DNA of 64,000 nucleotides from JAHEKD01 sp965215945 (GCA_965215945.1 CBDCFC010000025.1:124001-188000); one strand, 5' to 3'; counted from the stretch's first letter, positions 27,070-36,971 are shown. The notes: a model not told the origin generated them from the sequence alone. Numbers and translations: made by a program.

Positions 27070-27994
27070 GAAGTTCCCTACCGGTAAGCTTCAAAAAAAC
27101 ATCTTCCAGATTGCCGGGTCGATGATAGTATTCCAGATCCGGTTGAGACTGCAGTAGTTTAATCACTGCATTTTGCTCAGAGGTATAGACATAGGTGCTG
27201 TCACCGATTATTTCCATTGATGTATCAATGAAAGTACGGATTTGATCGCCAATTTCACCGATAGAGTCGCGGATTTCAAACACATACGGTTCAACATATT
27301 CATAAATGAGCTGTTTGGGTGAACCTTGGGCAATGATACGACCCTGGTCCAGTATTACCAACATATCGCACAGGCGCTCAGCTTCCTCCAGATAGTGCGT
27401 TGTGAGTAAAATAGTTTTACCATATTTCTTTAATTCTCTTAATCGTGCCCAGATCATGTGTCTGACTTGTGGATCAAGGCCGGTTGTCGGCTCATCGAGG
27501 ATCAGTAACTCAGGATTGTTGATCAACGCTCGGGCGATACTAAGACGCCGTTTCATCCCCCCCGATAAGTTGTCTATCCGCGTATCCGCCTTGTCGGTCA
27601 GTTCAACAAAATCAAGCAACTGTGCAATGCGTCTTTTTATTTGAGCTTTATCCATGCCGAAATAGCGGGCATAGATTTTTAAATTTTCACTGACAGTGAA
27701 ATCCGGATCGAGATTGTCCTGTTGCGGAACCACACCACAACGGTTGCGAATTTCCGGCGCATCCTGGGGTTGTTTAAGACCAAATATACGCAACTGCCCA
27801 TCGCTGATTGGCGATTGGCCCAGCATCATACGAATGGTCGTCGTTTTGCCTGCTCCGTTAGGGCCTAGTATTCCAAAGCATTGACCCTTGTTAACTGTTA
27901 TATTGACACCACTGACAACTTCAGATTCAGCAAAACGCTTAACCAACCGATCAGCATGAATAACAGGAGGCAATGCTTGCGGTTCTTCAATCAA
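27062..27994 (-). CDS. ABC transporter ATP-binding protein (NodI/CcmA-like)
   Basis: A 310-residue ATPase partner of the ABC-2 permease. Walker A GILGPNGAGKTTTIRMML lies near residues 43-60, Q-loop VPQQDNLD near 90, signature LSGGMKRRLSIARAL near 145, Walker B LLILDEPTTGLDP near 168 and switch His in LLTTHYLEEAERLCD near 200. The C-terminal 80 residues form the extra domain seen in drug/oligosaccharide exporters. It lies downstream of pilD with a 64-base gap and overlaps the permease gene. Confidence 0.92.
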   Translation of the reverse strand: MIEEPQALPPVIHADRLVKRFAESEVVSGVNITVNKGQCFGILGPNGAGKTTTIRMMLGQSPISDGQLRIFGLKQPQDAPEIRNRCGVVPQQDNLDPDFTVSENLKIYARYFGMDKAQIKRRIAQLLDFVELTDKADTRIDNLSGGMKRRLSIARALINNPELLILDEPTTGLDPQVRHMIWARLRELKKYGKTILLTTHYLEEAERLCDMLVILDQGRIIAQGSPKQLIYEYVEPYVFEIRDSIGEIGDQIRTFIDTSMEIIGDSTYVYTSEQNAVIKLLQSQPDLEYYHRPGNLEDVFLKLTGRELRD

Positions 27995-28058
27995 TCTTGT
28001 ATGGCCCTAATGAACTGCGGCAATTATAGCTGGCTTAACCTGTGGATGTTAACAAACA

Positions 28059-28886
28059 CTAACCCGTAATTATTTGCAACAAACTTGTTTGATTGATTAG
28101 ATAAATCCAGCCAGCGATGGTCAGGAAAGGACCAAAGGGGATAGGTTTAGTATGGTCAAAACTAAAAAATATTTTTAAAAATATAAAACTAAACAATCCC
28201 GCTACCGAAGAAATAAACATAATAATGGGCAACGCCTGCCAACCGAGCCAGGCACCCAGCATGGCCAACAATTTGAAGTCACCATAGCCCATTCCTTGTC
28301 TGCCGGTCAGGCGATGATGAATTTTATAAATTGTCCATAAGATGAGATATCCGGCAATTGCCCCAATTGCAGCATCTAGCAGGGAGATAAATTCATCAAA
28401 AAAATTGCACAGTAGGCCCAATACAATACCAGGCATGGTGATTGAATCGGGTAGCAACCAGGCATCGAGATCAATGAAAGTTAGGGCGATTAATAAACTG
28501 GTTAATATTAAAGCCCAAAGCAGTTTAGTCGAGCTGCCAAATTTGAATGCACAGAAAACAAATAATAAGCCGCACAGCAGTTCGACCCAGAAATATCGAG
28601 GTGATATCCTGCTGTCACAATTTCTGCAGGTGCCTTTTAATAATAGATGACTAAGTAGTGGAATGTTATCGAACCAGCGGATTTGATGTTTGCAATGCGG
28701 GCAGTGTGAACCTGGTCGGATTAGATTGGGCAGTGGTTTTTCTTTGCTTTTTGCCAAGTCTTCGTCAACAAGTGGCGGTAAGCGAGCGATGACAACATTT
28801 AAAAAACTGCCAATGCATAATCCAAAAATAAATATCAGTGGATAAAAAAGGGCAGAGTACTCCTGCAACGTGGCTAGCATTGTCAT
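28059..28886 (-). CDS. pilD: type IV prepilin peptidase/N-methyltransferase PilD
   Basis: Bifunctional inner-membrane aspartyl protease that cleaves prepilins after Gly and methylates the new N-terminal Phe. The N-terminal methylation domain has GSFLNVVIARLP and the two zinc CxxC pairs (CPHCKHQ and CRNCDSR, about residues 76-104). The protease aspartates are in FIDLDAWLLPD and GMGYGDFKLL (GxGD). The protein has eight predicted membrane segments and 275 residues, near family length. It is the last of the pilA-pilB-pilC-pilD run. Confidence 0.95.
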   Translation of the reverse strand: MTMLATLQEYSALFYPLIFIFGLCIGSFLNVVIARLPPLVDEDLAKSKEKPLPNLIRPGSHCPHCKHQIRWFDNIPLLSHLLLKGTCRNCDSRISPRYFWVELLCGLLFVFCAFKFGSSTKLLWALILTSLLIALTFIDLDAWLLPDSITMPGIVLGLLCNFFDEFISLLDAAIGAIAGYLILWTIYKIHHRLTGRQGMGYGDFKLLAMLGAWLGWQALPIIMFISSVAGLFSFIFLKIFFSFDHTKPIPFGPFLTIAGWIYLINQTSLLQIITG

Positions 28887-28933
28887 TATCAGCGAATTGT
28901 AGCAAAGTTAGCTTAATCGATTGTCGCAATACA

Positions 28934-30127
28934 TTAAAAACTGGAGCCTAGATTGAATACCGGCAGATACATGGCGACGAGAATAACACCAATAATTCCT
29001 CCCAATATCACGATTAACAATGGCTCCAGCAAAATTTTGATTCGATTAAAATTATCCTGAAGCTGGCTATCAAAATAACTGCTACATTGATGAAGCATTA
29101 CTGTCAGGCTGGCAGATTCCTCACCTGTACGTATTAGCTGAATCATTAAATTATCGAAATAATGACTGCGATCCAGAGCGTTAGCCAAACCGTGGCCTTT
29201 GTGGATTTTTGCTAATGTTTTCTCGATGGCAGCTTGATAATCGCCATCTGAACTAAGTTCGCGGCAGGCTTCAAGGCAATCAGTAATGGTTAACCCAGAC
29301 TGATAAAGTCCGGCAAGGGTTTGGCAAAATCGTAAGGTATTAATTCTTCTAACGATTTTATTGATTTTAGGAATATATTTCGTGACTTGAAAATGATTGT
29401 GTTTGTTTAGAAAAATCAAACTAAAACCTAAGCATAAAATAGCAAGGATCAACCAGGTTGAATATTCTTTTATCCATTCACTGGTTCGAAGAATCGAAAC
29501 TGTAATTAGAGGAAGCTGCGCGTTCGATTGTGAATAAATAGATTCAAATTGTGGAATTACGAACATGACCAAGATCGCCAACACGGCAATTGAAACAATA
29601 GTGAGCATCAACGGATACAACAAAGCAGTCAGCAATTGGTTTGAAGTGTTTTGTTTTTGGCTAAGATAATCCACAGACTGCTGAATCGCATTTTCAAGTT
29701 GGCCGGATTTTTCACCGCTTTTAATCAATTGAACAGTAATATGATCGAATAGTGATGGAAATAAAGAGAATACGGTGGACAGTTTTTCGCCCTTAGAGAG
29801 TTCATGAGCTAAACAGCTTAGCAACTCGGATAGAACAGGCTCGGCTTGATTTTCACCAAGGATATCGACTGTTTTATTCAAACTTAAACCGGTTTTAAGC
29901 AGGGCATTTAGCTGGGTTAGAAAAAACAGCGCTTGTTTATTTAATAACCACCGTCTGAGCTTAATAAATCCATTAGCTTGCTTGTTAATTTTATTAACAA
30001 CAATCTGTTCTTGATAGAGCAGGTATTTAAGCTCTGTTTCAGATTTCGCAAAGCCACGGCCTGTTACTCTCTGTCCTTTGCTGTTTTTCCCTTGCCAGGC
30101 AAATAGGTTGCTATTGTTAACTATCAT
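28934..30127 (-). CDS. pilC: type IV pilus inner-membrane platform protein PilC
   Basis: Polytopic platform protein on which the PilB ATPase acts during pilus assembly. Two tandem T2SS-F domains are visible (residues about 65-185 and 268-390), each with the FLTQLNALLKTGL or CQTLAGLYQSGL opening and a KSGEKSGQLE or RTGEESASL motif. Three membrane segments lie near 165, 215 and 370. At 397 residues it has family length. Its start overlaps the end of pilB by four bases. Confidence 0.94.
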   Translation of the reverse strand: MIVNNSNLFAWQGKNSKGQRVTGRGFAKSETELKYLLYQEQIVVNKINKQANGFIKLRRWLLNKQALFFLTQLNALLKTGLSLNKTVDILGENQAEPVLSELLSCLAHELSKGEKLSTVFSLFPSLFDHITVQLIKSGEKSGQLENAIQQSVDYLSQKQNTSNQLLTALLYPLMLTIVSIAVLAILVMFVIPQFESIYSQSNAQLPLITVSILRTSEWIKEYSTWLILAILCLGFSLIFLNKHNHFQVTKYIPKINKIVRRINTLRFCQTLAGLYQSGLTITDCLEACRELSSDGDYQAAIEKTLAKIHKGHGLANALDRSHYFDNLMIQLIRTGEESASLTVMLHQCSSYFDSQLQDNFNRIKILLEPLLIVILGGIIGVILVAMYLPVFNLGSSF

Positions 30128-31695
30128 AGAACTCGTATAAGCTCATCGACACTGGTATCTCCTTCTGCGACACGCTTCAAACCTGCTTGTTTTAAATTGA
30201 GGGCCACTGATTGCCCAACAACTGTGTTTTCCGGTTTTAGTTGACATTTTTTTTGCAACAATTCAAATATCCCTGTTCTACTCTTATAACCTTGCAAGCA
30301 GCTTGAACAACCGACAGCCTGATAAACATATTTTGGCAGGACTGTGTTACTTTGCCTAAATAATTGAGTCACTGATTCTGTTAGCTGAGTTTGCCGACGG
30401 CAAAGGTGGCACAGCTTTCTTGGCAATCGCTGTGCAATAATGAGTTTCAATGCATCATTGAGTGTATACTTCTTTACGCCAAGTTGAAGTAATCGAGTTT
30501 TTGCACTGGCAGCGGTGCGACTATGTACTGTCGCTAATACCAAGTGGCCGGTTTGTGCAGCTTTTACCGCAATCTCAGCTGTTTCAGCATCACGAATCTC
30601 ACCTATCATCAGAATGTCAGGGTCTTGGCGTAACAGGGCTCTTAATGCAACACTGAAATCCAAACCCGCTTTGCGATTTACATTTACCTGATTAATGCCA
30701 TCAACATGAATTTCAGCTGGATCTTCTATCGTGCTGATGTTTTCCTTGGCCGTGTTAAGCAAGTCCAGCATTGCATACATGCTCACGGTTTTACCGGTAC
30801 CGGTAGGGCCGGCAACCAATATCAATCCATTAGGTCTTTTTAGAGTTTCTCTAATGATTTGATATTGTTCAGCAAATAAACCAAGCTGATTGAGTTTAAA
30901 TTGCCGGCCGTGTTGTTCCAGTATTCGTAAAACCAGTTTTTCACCATGAATAGTAGGAATGCTATTAGTTCTCAGAGAAATAGTTTTAGCATCGATGGTG
31001 TATGAAAAACGACCGTCTTGCGGTAATCTGGATTGAGCAATATCCATATTGGCAAGTAACTTTATTTGGGAAACTAGTTTTAGGCCTTGTTTGGCTCCAA
31101 TAGAGGCAAGCGGATGCAAGACACCATCCACCCTGATTCGTAGACGGCAATGACCATCAAACATTTCAATATGAATGTCCGACGCATTGTGTTGAATAGA
31201 TTTGCTTAAATGCAAATTCAATTCATTCTCCTGAAGTGTGGTATTGGGGGTCTTGCTTCTTAGGTAGTGCTGCCGATTTCTGCTGCTGCGAATCGAGTTA
31301 ATGTCGGCCAAAACACAATCGAATTGATACTGAGTAAAGAAATTCAATTGGTATGCTTGATTGAGTTTTTCCGGTGTTCCAAAAGCAACTAAATGATTTT
31401 TTTGCCTGTCGGTGAGTGTTATTGCGTTTAGCTCGCTTAGAATTTTATCCGGCACCTCAAGTTGGTCAGATTGAGGATAATCGGTGCTGCTTAAATCAAC
31501 AAAAGGAACAGACCAGATCTCGGCGGCGGTTTGATAAAGCTTGTGCGTTGAAATTGTTTTTAGGTTGAGTAAGCACTCAAATAAACCTTTATTGACATAT
31601 TCAGTGGTTGACTTAAGCTTAGTTAACTGCTCTTTGCTGATCAGTTTTTGTTCTAGTAACGTTCGCTCAAATAAGGCGATATTTGAAGTGATCAT
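30124..31695 (-). CDS. pilB: type IV pilus assembly ATPase PilB
   Basis: Hexameric secretion-type ATPase driving pilus extension. Residues 1-150 form the MshE/GspE-like N-domain. The ATPase core shows Walker A AGPTGTGKTVSMYA near residue 298, an Asp box, Walker B LRQDPDILMIGEIRDAETAEIA near 353, the His box TGHLVLATVHSRTA near 384 and the zinc tetracysteine CHLCRRQ...CSSCLQGY near 435-470. The 523-residue length is slightly shorter than typical (about 565). It overlaps pilC and starts 14 bases after pilA. Confidence 0.95.
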   Translation of the reverse strand: MITSNIALFERTLLEQKLISKEQLTKLKSTTEYVNKGLFECLLNLKTISTHKLYQTAAEIWSVPFVDLSSTDYPQSDQLEVPDKILSELNAITLTDRQKNHLVAFGTPEKLNQAYQLNFFTQYQFDCVLADINSIRSSRNRQHYLRSKTPNTTLQENELNLHLSKSIQHNASDIHIEMFDGHCRLRIRVDGVLHPLASIGAKQGLKLVSQIKLLANMDIAQSRLPQDGRFSYTIDAKTISLRTNSIPTIHGEKLVLRILEQHGRQFKLNQLGLFAEQYQIIRETLKRPNGLILVAGPTGTGKTVSMYAMLDLLNTAKENISTIEDPAEIHVDGINQVNVNRKAGLDFSVALRALLRQDPDILMIGEIRDAETAEIAVKAAQTGHLVLATVHSRTAASAKTRLLQLGVKKYTLNDALKLIIAQRLPRKLCHLCRRQTQLTESVTQLFRQSNTVLPKYVYQAVGCSSCLQGYKSRTGIFELLQKKCQLKPENTVVGQSVALNLKQAGLKRVAEGDTSVDELIRVL

Positions 31696-31709
31696 CCTTA
31701 AAAATCTTT

Positions 31710-32210
31710 TTAATCAATGTATGTATCAGGGTCATTAATATCAGGAGCGCTATCGGCACATGGTGCTGGCAGATATTTTGAATCCAGATTAGCTTGTGTC
31801 GTTTGGGCACAATCCCATTCAACACTGACATTGGTACCCAGGGCATAAAGACCAAAAGTCTGACCATCAGCAATCGAAGCACCGAGATTCTTTAAAGCAA
31901 CACTGATAAGACTATGAGTATCATCGGTTCGTGTATAGGTCACGGAATCGACATATTTAGACTGTGAGGATGAAAAGCCACTGAAGTCCGCTGCCGGCAT
32001 GATGCCATTACTAATGAACGCTTCTGAGACGGCTAGTTTGGCTGGAGCCAAGGCGTTGATTGCTTCAGTGACTTTTGCCCTGACAGAGTAGTCCTGATAG
32101 GCCGGCATCGCTATGGCGGTGAGAATACCGACAATAGCAATAACTATCATCAGCTCGATTAAGGTAAAACCGGATTGATTTGAATGAAATAGACGAGTAA
32201 GGTGTGACAT
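31710..32210 (-). CDS. pilA: major type IV pilin PilA
   Basis: Prepilin with a 13-residue basic leader (MSHLTRLFHSNQS) ending in G, then the mature N-terminus FTLIELMIVIAIVGIL, the hydrophobic assembly helix with the conserved Glu5. The globular domain has a C-terminal disulfide pair (CAQTTQ and APCADS). The 166-residue length is typical. I chose the ATG at 32210 because it has a GGAGG ribosome-binding site and a standard leader; a frame open from 32243 adds 11 unlikely residues. The gene heads the pilABCD cluster. Confidence 0.95.
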   Translation of the reverse strand: MSHLTRLFHSNQSGFTLIELMIVIAIVGILTAIAMPAYQDYSVRAKVTEAINALAPAKLAVSEAFISNGIMPAADFSGFSSSQSKYVDSVTYTRTDDTHSLISVALKNLGASIADGQTFGLYALGTNVSVEWDCAQTTQANLDSKYLPAPCADSAPDINDPDTYID

Positions 32211-32250
32211 AGCAACCTCCGTGTTGCGAGTTAAAAAATCCATCTTTTAA

Positions 32251-32266
32251 TGCATATAGATTACCA
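32251..32266 (-). promoter_or_regulatory. possible sigma-54 promoter of pilA
   Basis: On the minus strand, TGGTAATCTATATGCA places GG and GC exactly ten bases apart, as in the sigma-54 consensus (TGG at -24, TGCA at -12), about 40 bases before the pilA start. pilA is controlled by sigma-54 with PilSR in Pseudomonas and relatives. Only the core dinucleotides match strongly, and a sigma-70 reading of TTGACC upstream is also possible. Confidence 0.4.
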
Positions 32267-32388
32267 GAGCACCACCCAGGGTCAAGTGTTTTTGGTTCAG
32301 TGAAGTGTATTCTATATTTGACAATTTCTTGATATGTAATACACTGTAGTTAAGATAATTACATCTTTTAAAGAGGATTATGTAAACA

Positions 32389-32667
32389 ATGGCAAATGTT
32401 CCATTCTCAATGCGTATTGATGAGAACACAAAAAAACGCTTAAAGCATGAGGCGAAACTTATCAATCGTTCTGAAACCTACTTTGCTAACTTGGCGATTG
32501 AAAAAGAATTACGAGCGCGCGAGTTAAAACGTGCCGCAATTGATGAAGCGTATGCACAGGCAGAACAGGGTAACTTTATTTCGAGCGAAGCAATGGGTGC
32601 ATGGGTGGACTCTTGGGGAAGTGATAATGAGCTGCCACTGCCAGAAGTTGATATTAAGAATTTATGA
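32389..32667 (+). CDS. antitoxin of a RelBE/ParDE-type module
   Basis: A 92-residue protein starting VPFSMRIDENTKKRLKHEAK, a ribbon-helix-helix-like N-terminus, with SETYFANLAIEKELRARELKRAAIDEAYAQAEQGNFIS as the toxin-binding helical tail. This is the common antitoxin layout of RHH-type type II systems, where the antitoxin also represses its own operon. It ends immediately before the toxin ATG (TGA then ATG, no gap), consistent with coupling. It sits between pilA and comF, divergent from both. Confidence 0.8.
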   Translation: MANVPFSMRIDENTKKRLKHEAKLINRSETYFANLAIEKELRARELKRAAIDEAYAQAEQGNFISSEAMGAWVDSWGSDNELPLPEVDIKNL

Positions 32668-32958
32668 ATGCGTATTGTTTATCTTGAAAGCACCAGAGAT
32701 GATTTGCTCTGGATGAGGCATTACTATGAAGTGATTTTTCCTCAAGGTAGAGAAAATGCACAGACAAAATTTCATTCTACTGAGCAGCTTTTACTTACCC
32801 ATCCGTTCACAGGGCATAAAACACACATCAAAGATGTGTATGAATTTTCTATTCCAAAAACACCGTTCTCATATATCTACCGCGTCAAGCCAGATCACAT
32901 AGCTGTCTTGCGCATTCTGGGATGAACGACAAGGCGGCAGGGCAGAGGTTGAGGAATA
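32668..32958 (+). pseudogene. RelE/ParE-family toxin, probable 3' frameshift
   Basis: The open frame ends at 32925 (85 residues: YLESTRDDLLWMRHYY, HPFTGHKTHIKDVYEFSIPKTPFSYIYRV) and matches RelE/ParE toxins. It stops abruptly at AVLRILG. Removing one base near 32917 continues the frame as RIWDERQGGRAEVEE to a TAA at 32958, and RIWDERQGG is the usual end of this family. The toxin therefore seems truncated in its functionally important C-terminal strand, or one base has been wrongly called. ParE toxins poison gyrase and RelE toxins cut mRNA; which applies cannot be told here. Confidence 0.65.
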
Positions 32959-33060
32959 AGGAAAACTATTTTTTGCGTCCAACGATGCTGGATGGGCAGA
33001 TATAAGCTATTGGTGTGATTTTTACTTCCGTTCTCAGCCATAGAGTATGCCGTTGTACAT

Positions 33061-33776
33061 CTATCTGTAGCTGTAAGACAGCGTATTTCTTGCTAGCGCC
33101 CAAACACTGATTTTACGGGCACCAGAATTTTTAAGTACTTTTGCGGCCTGGTTAATGGTATGTGAAGTTGTCATGACATCATCGACTAGGACAATGTGCT
33201 CGAAATTAAGGATTTGCCCAACTCGAAAGGCATTTTTAACTGCCTGTTCTCTTTGCTTCGCACTGAGTTGAACCTGAGGTTTTGTGTATTTATGGCGTAG
33301 TAACAATTGATTACTGCTGGGAATATTAAGTTCATTAGCCAATATTTTAGCAATCATGCTGCTTTGGTTGAATCCTCGTACAAAAAGTCGACGTGGATGC
33401 AGCGGGATTGGAATAATAATATCAGGCAGGGTTTGACTTGAAAGATCAATTAATTTTATTAATTCTTCAATTAAAGGCCTGTAAGCATAGAATTGGTGAT
33501 TGTATTTGAACTGATGAATTAACTGATTGACGGGAGTTTCGAATTCAAAAGGAATTACTGCCGAATCAAAATATGGTGGATGGCTTAGACAGCGTCCACA
33601 AACTCCATCATAACTGTCCGGCATTGCGCAAATTAAACATGGATGCTGTATTCTCGGTAAACTTTCACCACATTTATTACAAAACCAGCACTTAGCAGGA
33701 GGTTTTTTGCCAACATGAAATACAAGTTCTATAAAAAATGGCTTGCTTGAAGTGACAGAGCGGCATTGTTAACCAT
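33061..33776 (-). pseudogene. comF: ComF-family phosphoribosyltransferase-like protein, frameshifted near the start
   Basis: The open part (33061-33624) has the PRTase signature ILNFEHIVLVDDVMTTSHTI near its end, together with IIPIPLHPRRLFVRGFNQSSMIAK, both typical of ComF/GntX proteins used in DNA uptake. The same frame extends upstream through a zinc-finger-like CWFCNKCG...CLICA...CGRC stretch but has no start codon. A start (MVNNAALSLQAS) at 33776 lies in another frame, and the frames join if the T6 run (minus strand, 33733-33738) had one more T. ComF is otherwise complete at about 240 residues. Confidence 0.75.
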
Positions 33777-33941
33777 CCATGGTTTATCAGTTCATAATAC
33801 TATATCATTCCTAAGCTTCAGGTCATGATGAAATAAGCGATAACATAACTTAATATAACCTAGCAGATATCCTTAAAATAATGAAAATTTGTACCAGATC
33901 ATTACCAGAACTCAGCCAGTTCCGTTACAATTGACCGTGAT

Positions 33942-34419
33942 GTGTTAAACGATTCACCTAAACGAATTTTGATTACCCGCAACCACTCTTTAACGTGTGC
34001 TCAGGCAGGTATGATAGTTGGCTTTTTAGCTGCGGTGTTGATAACGATTGCAGTGATGTTCTATAGTCAGGGTGCGTGGTTGGTTTTACCTTTCGCAGGT
34101 ATAGAACTTTTGGCCATCGCGGCTGGATTTTATGCTTGTATAAGGCATAATAATGACTACGAACTGGTTGAGATTGATGACACAAGAATTCATGTTAAGC
34201 GTTGTATCGCTAAACGTGAACAGAATTTTAGTTTTCAGACATATTGGACTAAAGTATTACTGGAAATCTCTAAAGGATGGTACCCATCAAAATTATGGGT
34301 GAAATCAAAAGGGCAAGCAGATTGAGTTGGGGGGGTGGTTGACTGATAGTGAAAGATGTCAATTGGCCCATAGATTGAAAATTTTATATGAACAAGATTT
34401 AAGAAAGGTTAGGTCACTT
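33942..34419 (+). pseudogene. DUF2244 membrane protein of the cytochrome oxidase locus, frameshifted
   Basis: The frame from a GTG at 33942 gives two membrane helices (AQAGMIVGFLAAVLITIAVMF and LVLPFAGIELLAIAAGFYA) and the DUF2244 pattern KGWYPSKLWVKSKG, then stops at 34325. Taking one G out of GGG at 34311-34313 continues it as KQIELGGWLTDSERCQLAHRL, the normal family C-terminus. No clean stop follows before the coxB start in that frame. DUF2244 genes commonly precede coxB; their function is not established. Confidence 0.7.
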
Positions 34420-35270
34420 ATGAACAAACCTAGGAAGACGAAAAGTATGCCGTTGTTAATTGCTGCGTTTGCCTCAATGCTTGCATCAGGAGTGCGATGG
34501 CAGAATATGCACTGAATTTAACGCCGCCAGTAACATCAACAGCAAGGGAAATATTGTCATTACACAATTTAATTTACTGATTTGTTTGGTGATTTTCGTA
34601 TGTGTGTTCAGCGTGATGTTTTACTCTGTTTTTGCCCATCGTAAAAGCAGGGGCGTTAAACAGCCAGCTTCCACCACAGTACAGTTTTTGGAAATCGTTT
34701 GGACTGCAATTCCGGTATTGATTCTTCTTGGTATCGCAATTCCTTCAACTGCAACATTGATTCGAATGGAGGATACAACCAATTCTGATCTTTACGTTGA
34801 AAATAACGGGTTACCAGTGGTTCTGGCAATATGAATATCTAGACGATGGCGTCGAATTTTATAGCAAGCTGTCAACACCTCGAGCTCAAATCGAGGGCCG
34901 TGAAGAAAAAGGTGAGAATTATCTGCTGGAGGTGGATAACCAAGTAGTATTACCCATTAATAAGAAGATTAGATTCATATTTACTGCCGCTGATGTCATT
35001 CATGCTTGGTGGATACCGCAATTGGGAGTTAAAAAGGATGCGATTCCTGGGTATGTGACAGAAGCTTGGGTCAGGATTGATGAACCTGGCACTTATACGG
35101 GGCAGTGTGCTGAGTTATGCGGTAAAGACCATGGTTTTATGCCAATTGTTGTTAAGGCTGTCAGTGAAGAAGAATATGCACAATGGGTGAGTGAAAATCA
35201 GACTAAAGAGGAAGAGAACACGGCCGATTATGAACAAATTAGTGATGCGCCCAGCATCGCCACGAATTAA
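34420..35270 (+). pseudogene. coxB: cytochrome c oxidase subunit II (coxB), three frameshifts
   Basis: Three frames together give one complete subunit II. A signal peptide starts at 34420 (MNKPRKTKSMPLLIAAFASML). Frame changes are needed near 34494 (missing base before ATGGCAGAATATGC), at 34579 (TACTG-ATT, expected Tyr-Trp-Ile) and at 34797 (extra T before AAAATAACGGG). The last part includes ITGYQWFWQYEYLD, the CuA site TGQCAELCGKDHGFM, and HAWWIPQLGVKKDAIPG. All metal ligands are therefore still encoded; only the frame is broken. Subunit II would accept electrons from cytochrome c in the periplasm. Confidence 0.88.
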
Positions 35271-35280
35271 GGAGCTAAGC

Positions 35281-36888
35281 ATGTCAACAGCAGTCGAACA
35301 TCATCACGACGATCATCATCACGGTCCTGCCAAAGGATTCATGGCGTTGGGTCACTACAACCAATCACAAAGACATCGGTACTATGTATCTGATTTTCTC
35401 ACTGGTGATGTTTATGGTCGGTGGCTTTATGGCGTTGATTCTTCGTGCCGAGTTGTTTGTGCCAGGATTGCAGCTTGTCGATCCTCACTTTTTTAACCAA
35501 ATGACAACATTGCATGCCCTTGGTAATGGTATTTGGCGCCGTTATGCCAGGCATGGTCGGTTTTGCCAACTGGCAAGTCCCATTAATGATTGGTGCTCCG
35601 GATATGGCGCTGCCGCGTTTGAATAACTGGAGTTTTTGGATACTACCGTTTGCTTTTTCCTTGATTCTATCAGTGTCTGTTCTTTTTTGGTGGTGGCCCT
35701 GCTTCCGGTTGGACGCTGTATGCACCGTTGACTTTACAGGGTGGAATGGGTGTTGATTTGACTATTTTTGCCATACATATGATGGGTATCTCCTCAATTA
35801 TGGGTGCAATAAATGTCATCGTCACGGTTTTAAATATGCGCGCACCCGGCATGACACTGATGAAATTGCCTCTGTTTGTATGGACCTGGCTGATTACTGC
35901 CTTTTTGTTGATTGCTGTTATGCCTGTTTTTGCAGGTGCTGTGACCATGGTATTGACGGACCGGCATTTCGGCACGGCCTTTTTCGACCCGGCCGGCGGA
36001 GGTGATCCCGTTTTATATCAACATATTTTCTGGTTCTTCGGACACCCGGAAGTGTATATTATGATTCTTCCTGCCTTCGGTATCATTTCTCAAATCATTC
36101 CGACTTTTTCCCGTAAGAGGCTATTTGGGTATGAGTCAATGGTGTTCGCAACAGCAGGAATTGCATTTTTGTCTTTCATCGTTTGGGCACATCATATGTT
36201 TACGGTAGGGATGCCATTAGCCGGTGAGCTTTATTTCATGTATGCAACCATGTTAATTGCGGTACCGACCGGAGTAAAAATATTTAACTGGGTCTCGACC
36301 AAGTTGCCGGGTTCAATGACCTTTGAAACGCCAATGCTGTATGCCGTTGCGGTAGTATTTCTATTTACCATTGGTGGATTGTCAGGATTAATGCTGGCAA
36401 TTACTCCGGCAGATTTCCAATATCATGATACTTATTTTGTGGTAGCACATTTCCATTATGTTCTGTTTTCAGGTTCGGTGATGGCAATGATGGGCGGTGT
36501 GTTTTACTGGATACCTAAGTGGACAGGGCATATGTATAACGAAAAGCATGGCAAAATACACTTTTGGTTAACAACAATTTTCTTTAATATCACTTTTTTC
36601 CCACAGCATTTCTTAGGTCTGGCTGGTATGCCGCGCCGTATCCCTGACTATAACTTGCAGTTTGCTGAATTTAACTTTATGTCCAGTGTAGGTTCGATGG
36701 GTCTGGGGATAACGCAGTTATTCTTTATCTATATTATCTACCAAACGATTAAAGGCGGGCAAAAAGCGACAACTGAGGTATGGGAGTCAGCCGATGGTCT
36801 TGAATGGACGGTGCCTTCGCCACCTCCCTATCATACGTTTGAAACACCACCCGTCGTAAAATACACCTGGCAGTGTCAACGGAGTTAA
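35281..36888 (+). pseudogene. coxA: cytochrome c oxidase subunit I (coxA), three frameshifts in the 5' third
   Basis: Translation starts MSTAVEHHHDDHHHG at 35281. An extra G near 35344, an extra C within 35517-35519 and a length error in the T run 35683-35688 split the first third into separate frames. From 35728 on the frame is clean, with heme-copper ligands intact: WFFGHPEVYIMILP, IVWAHHMFTVG and HDTYFVVAHFHYVL. Corrected, the protein is about 535 residues, normal for an aa3-type subunit I. Point-mutation decay is minimal, so any inactivation would be recent. Confidence 0.9.
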
Positions 36889-36971
36889 AACGAAGAAACA
36901 TTAAATTGGCTTTAGTTTTGGTGTTTCTGGCTGTTTGTATTTTTTTGCTAACTTTTTATCAATATAGTTGA
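36873..36971 (+). CDS. small single-span membrane protein between coxA and ctaG
   Basis: A GTG-started 32-residue ORF overlapping the end of coxA: a basic start (STELKRRNIK) and one hydrophobic helix (LALVLVFLAVCIFLLTFYQY). Short one-helix proteins at this position are seen in cox operons and called small assembly proteins, but this is a positional inference. Confidence 0.4.
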   Translation: MSTELKRRNIKLALVLVFLAVCIFLLTFYQYS

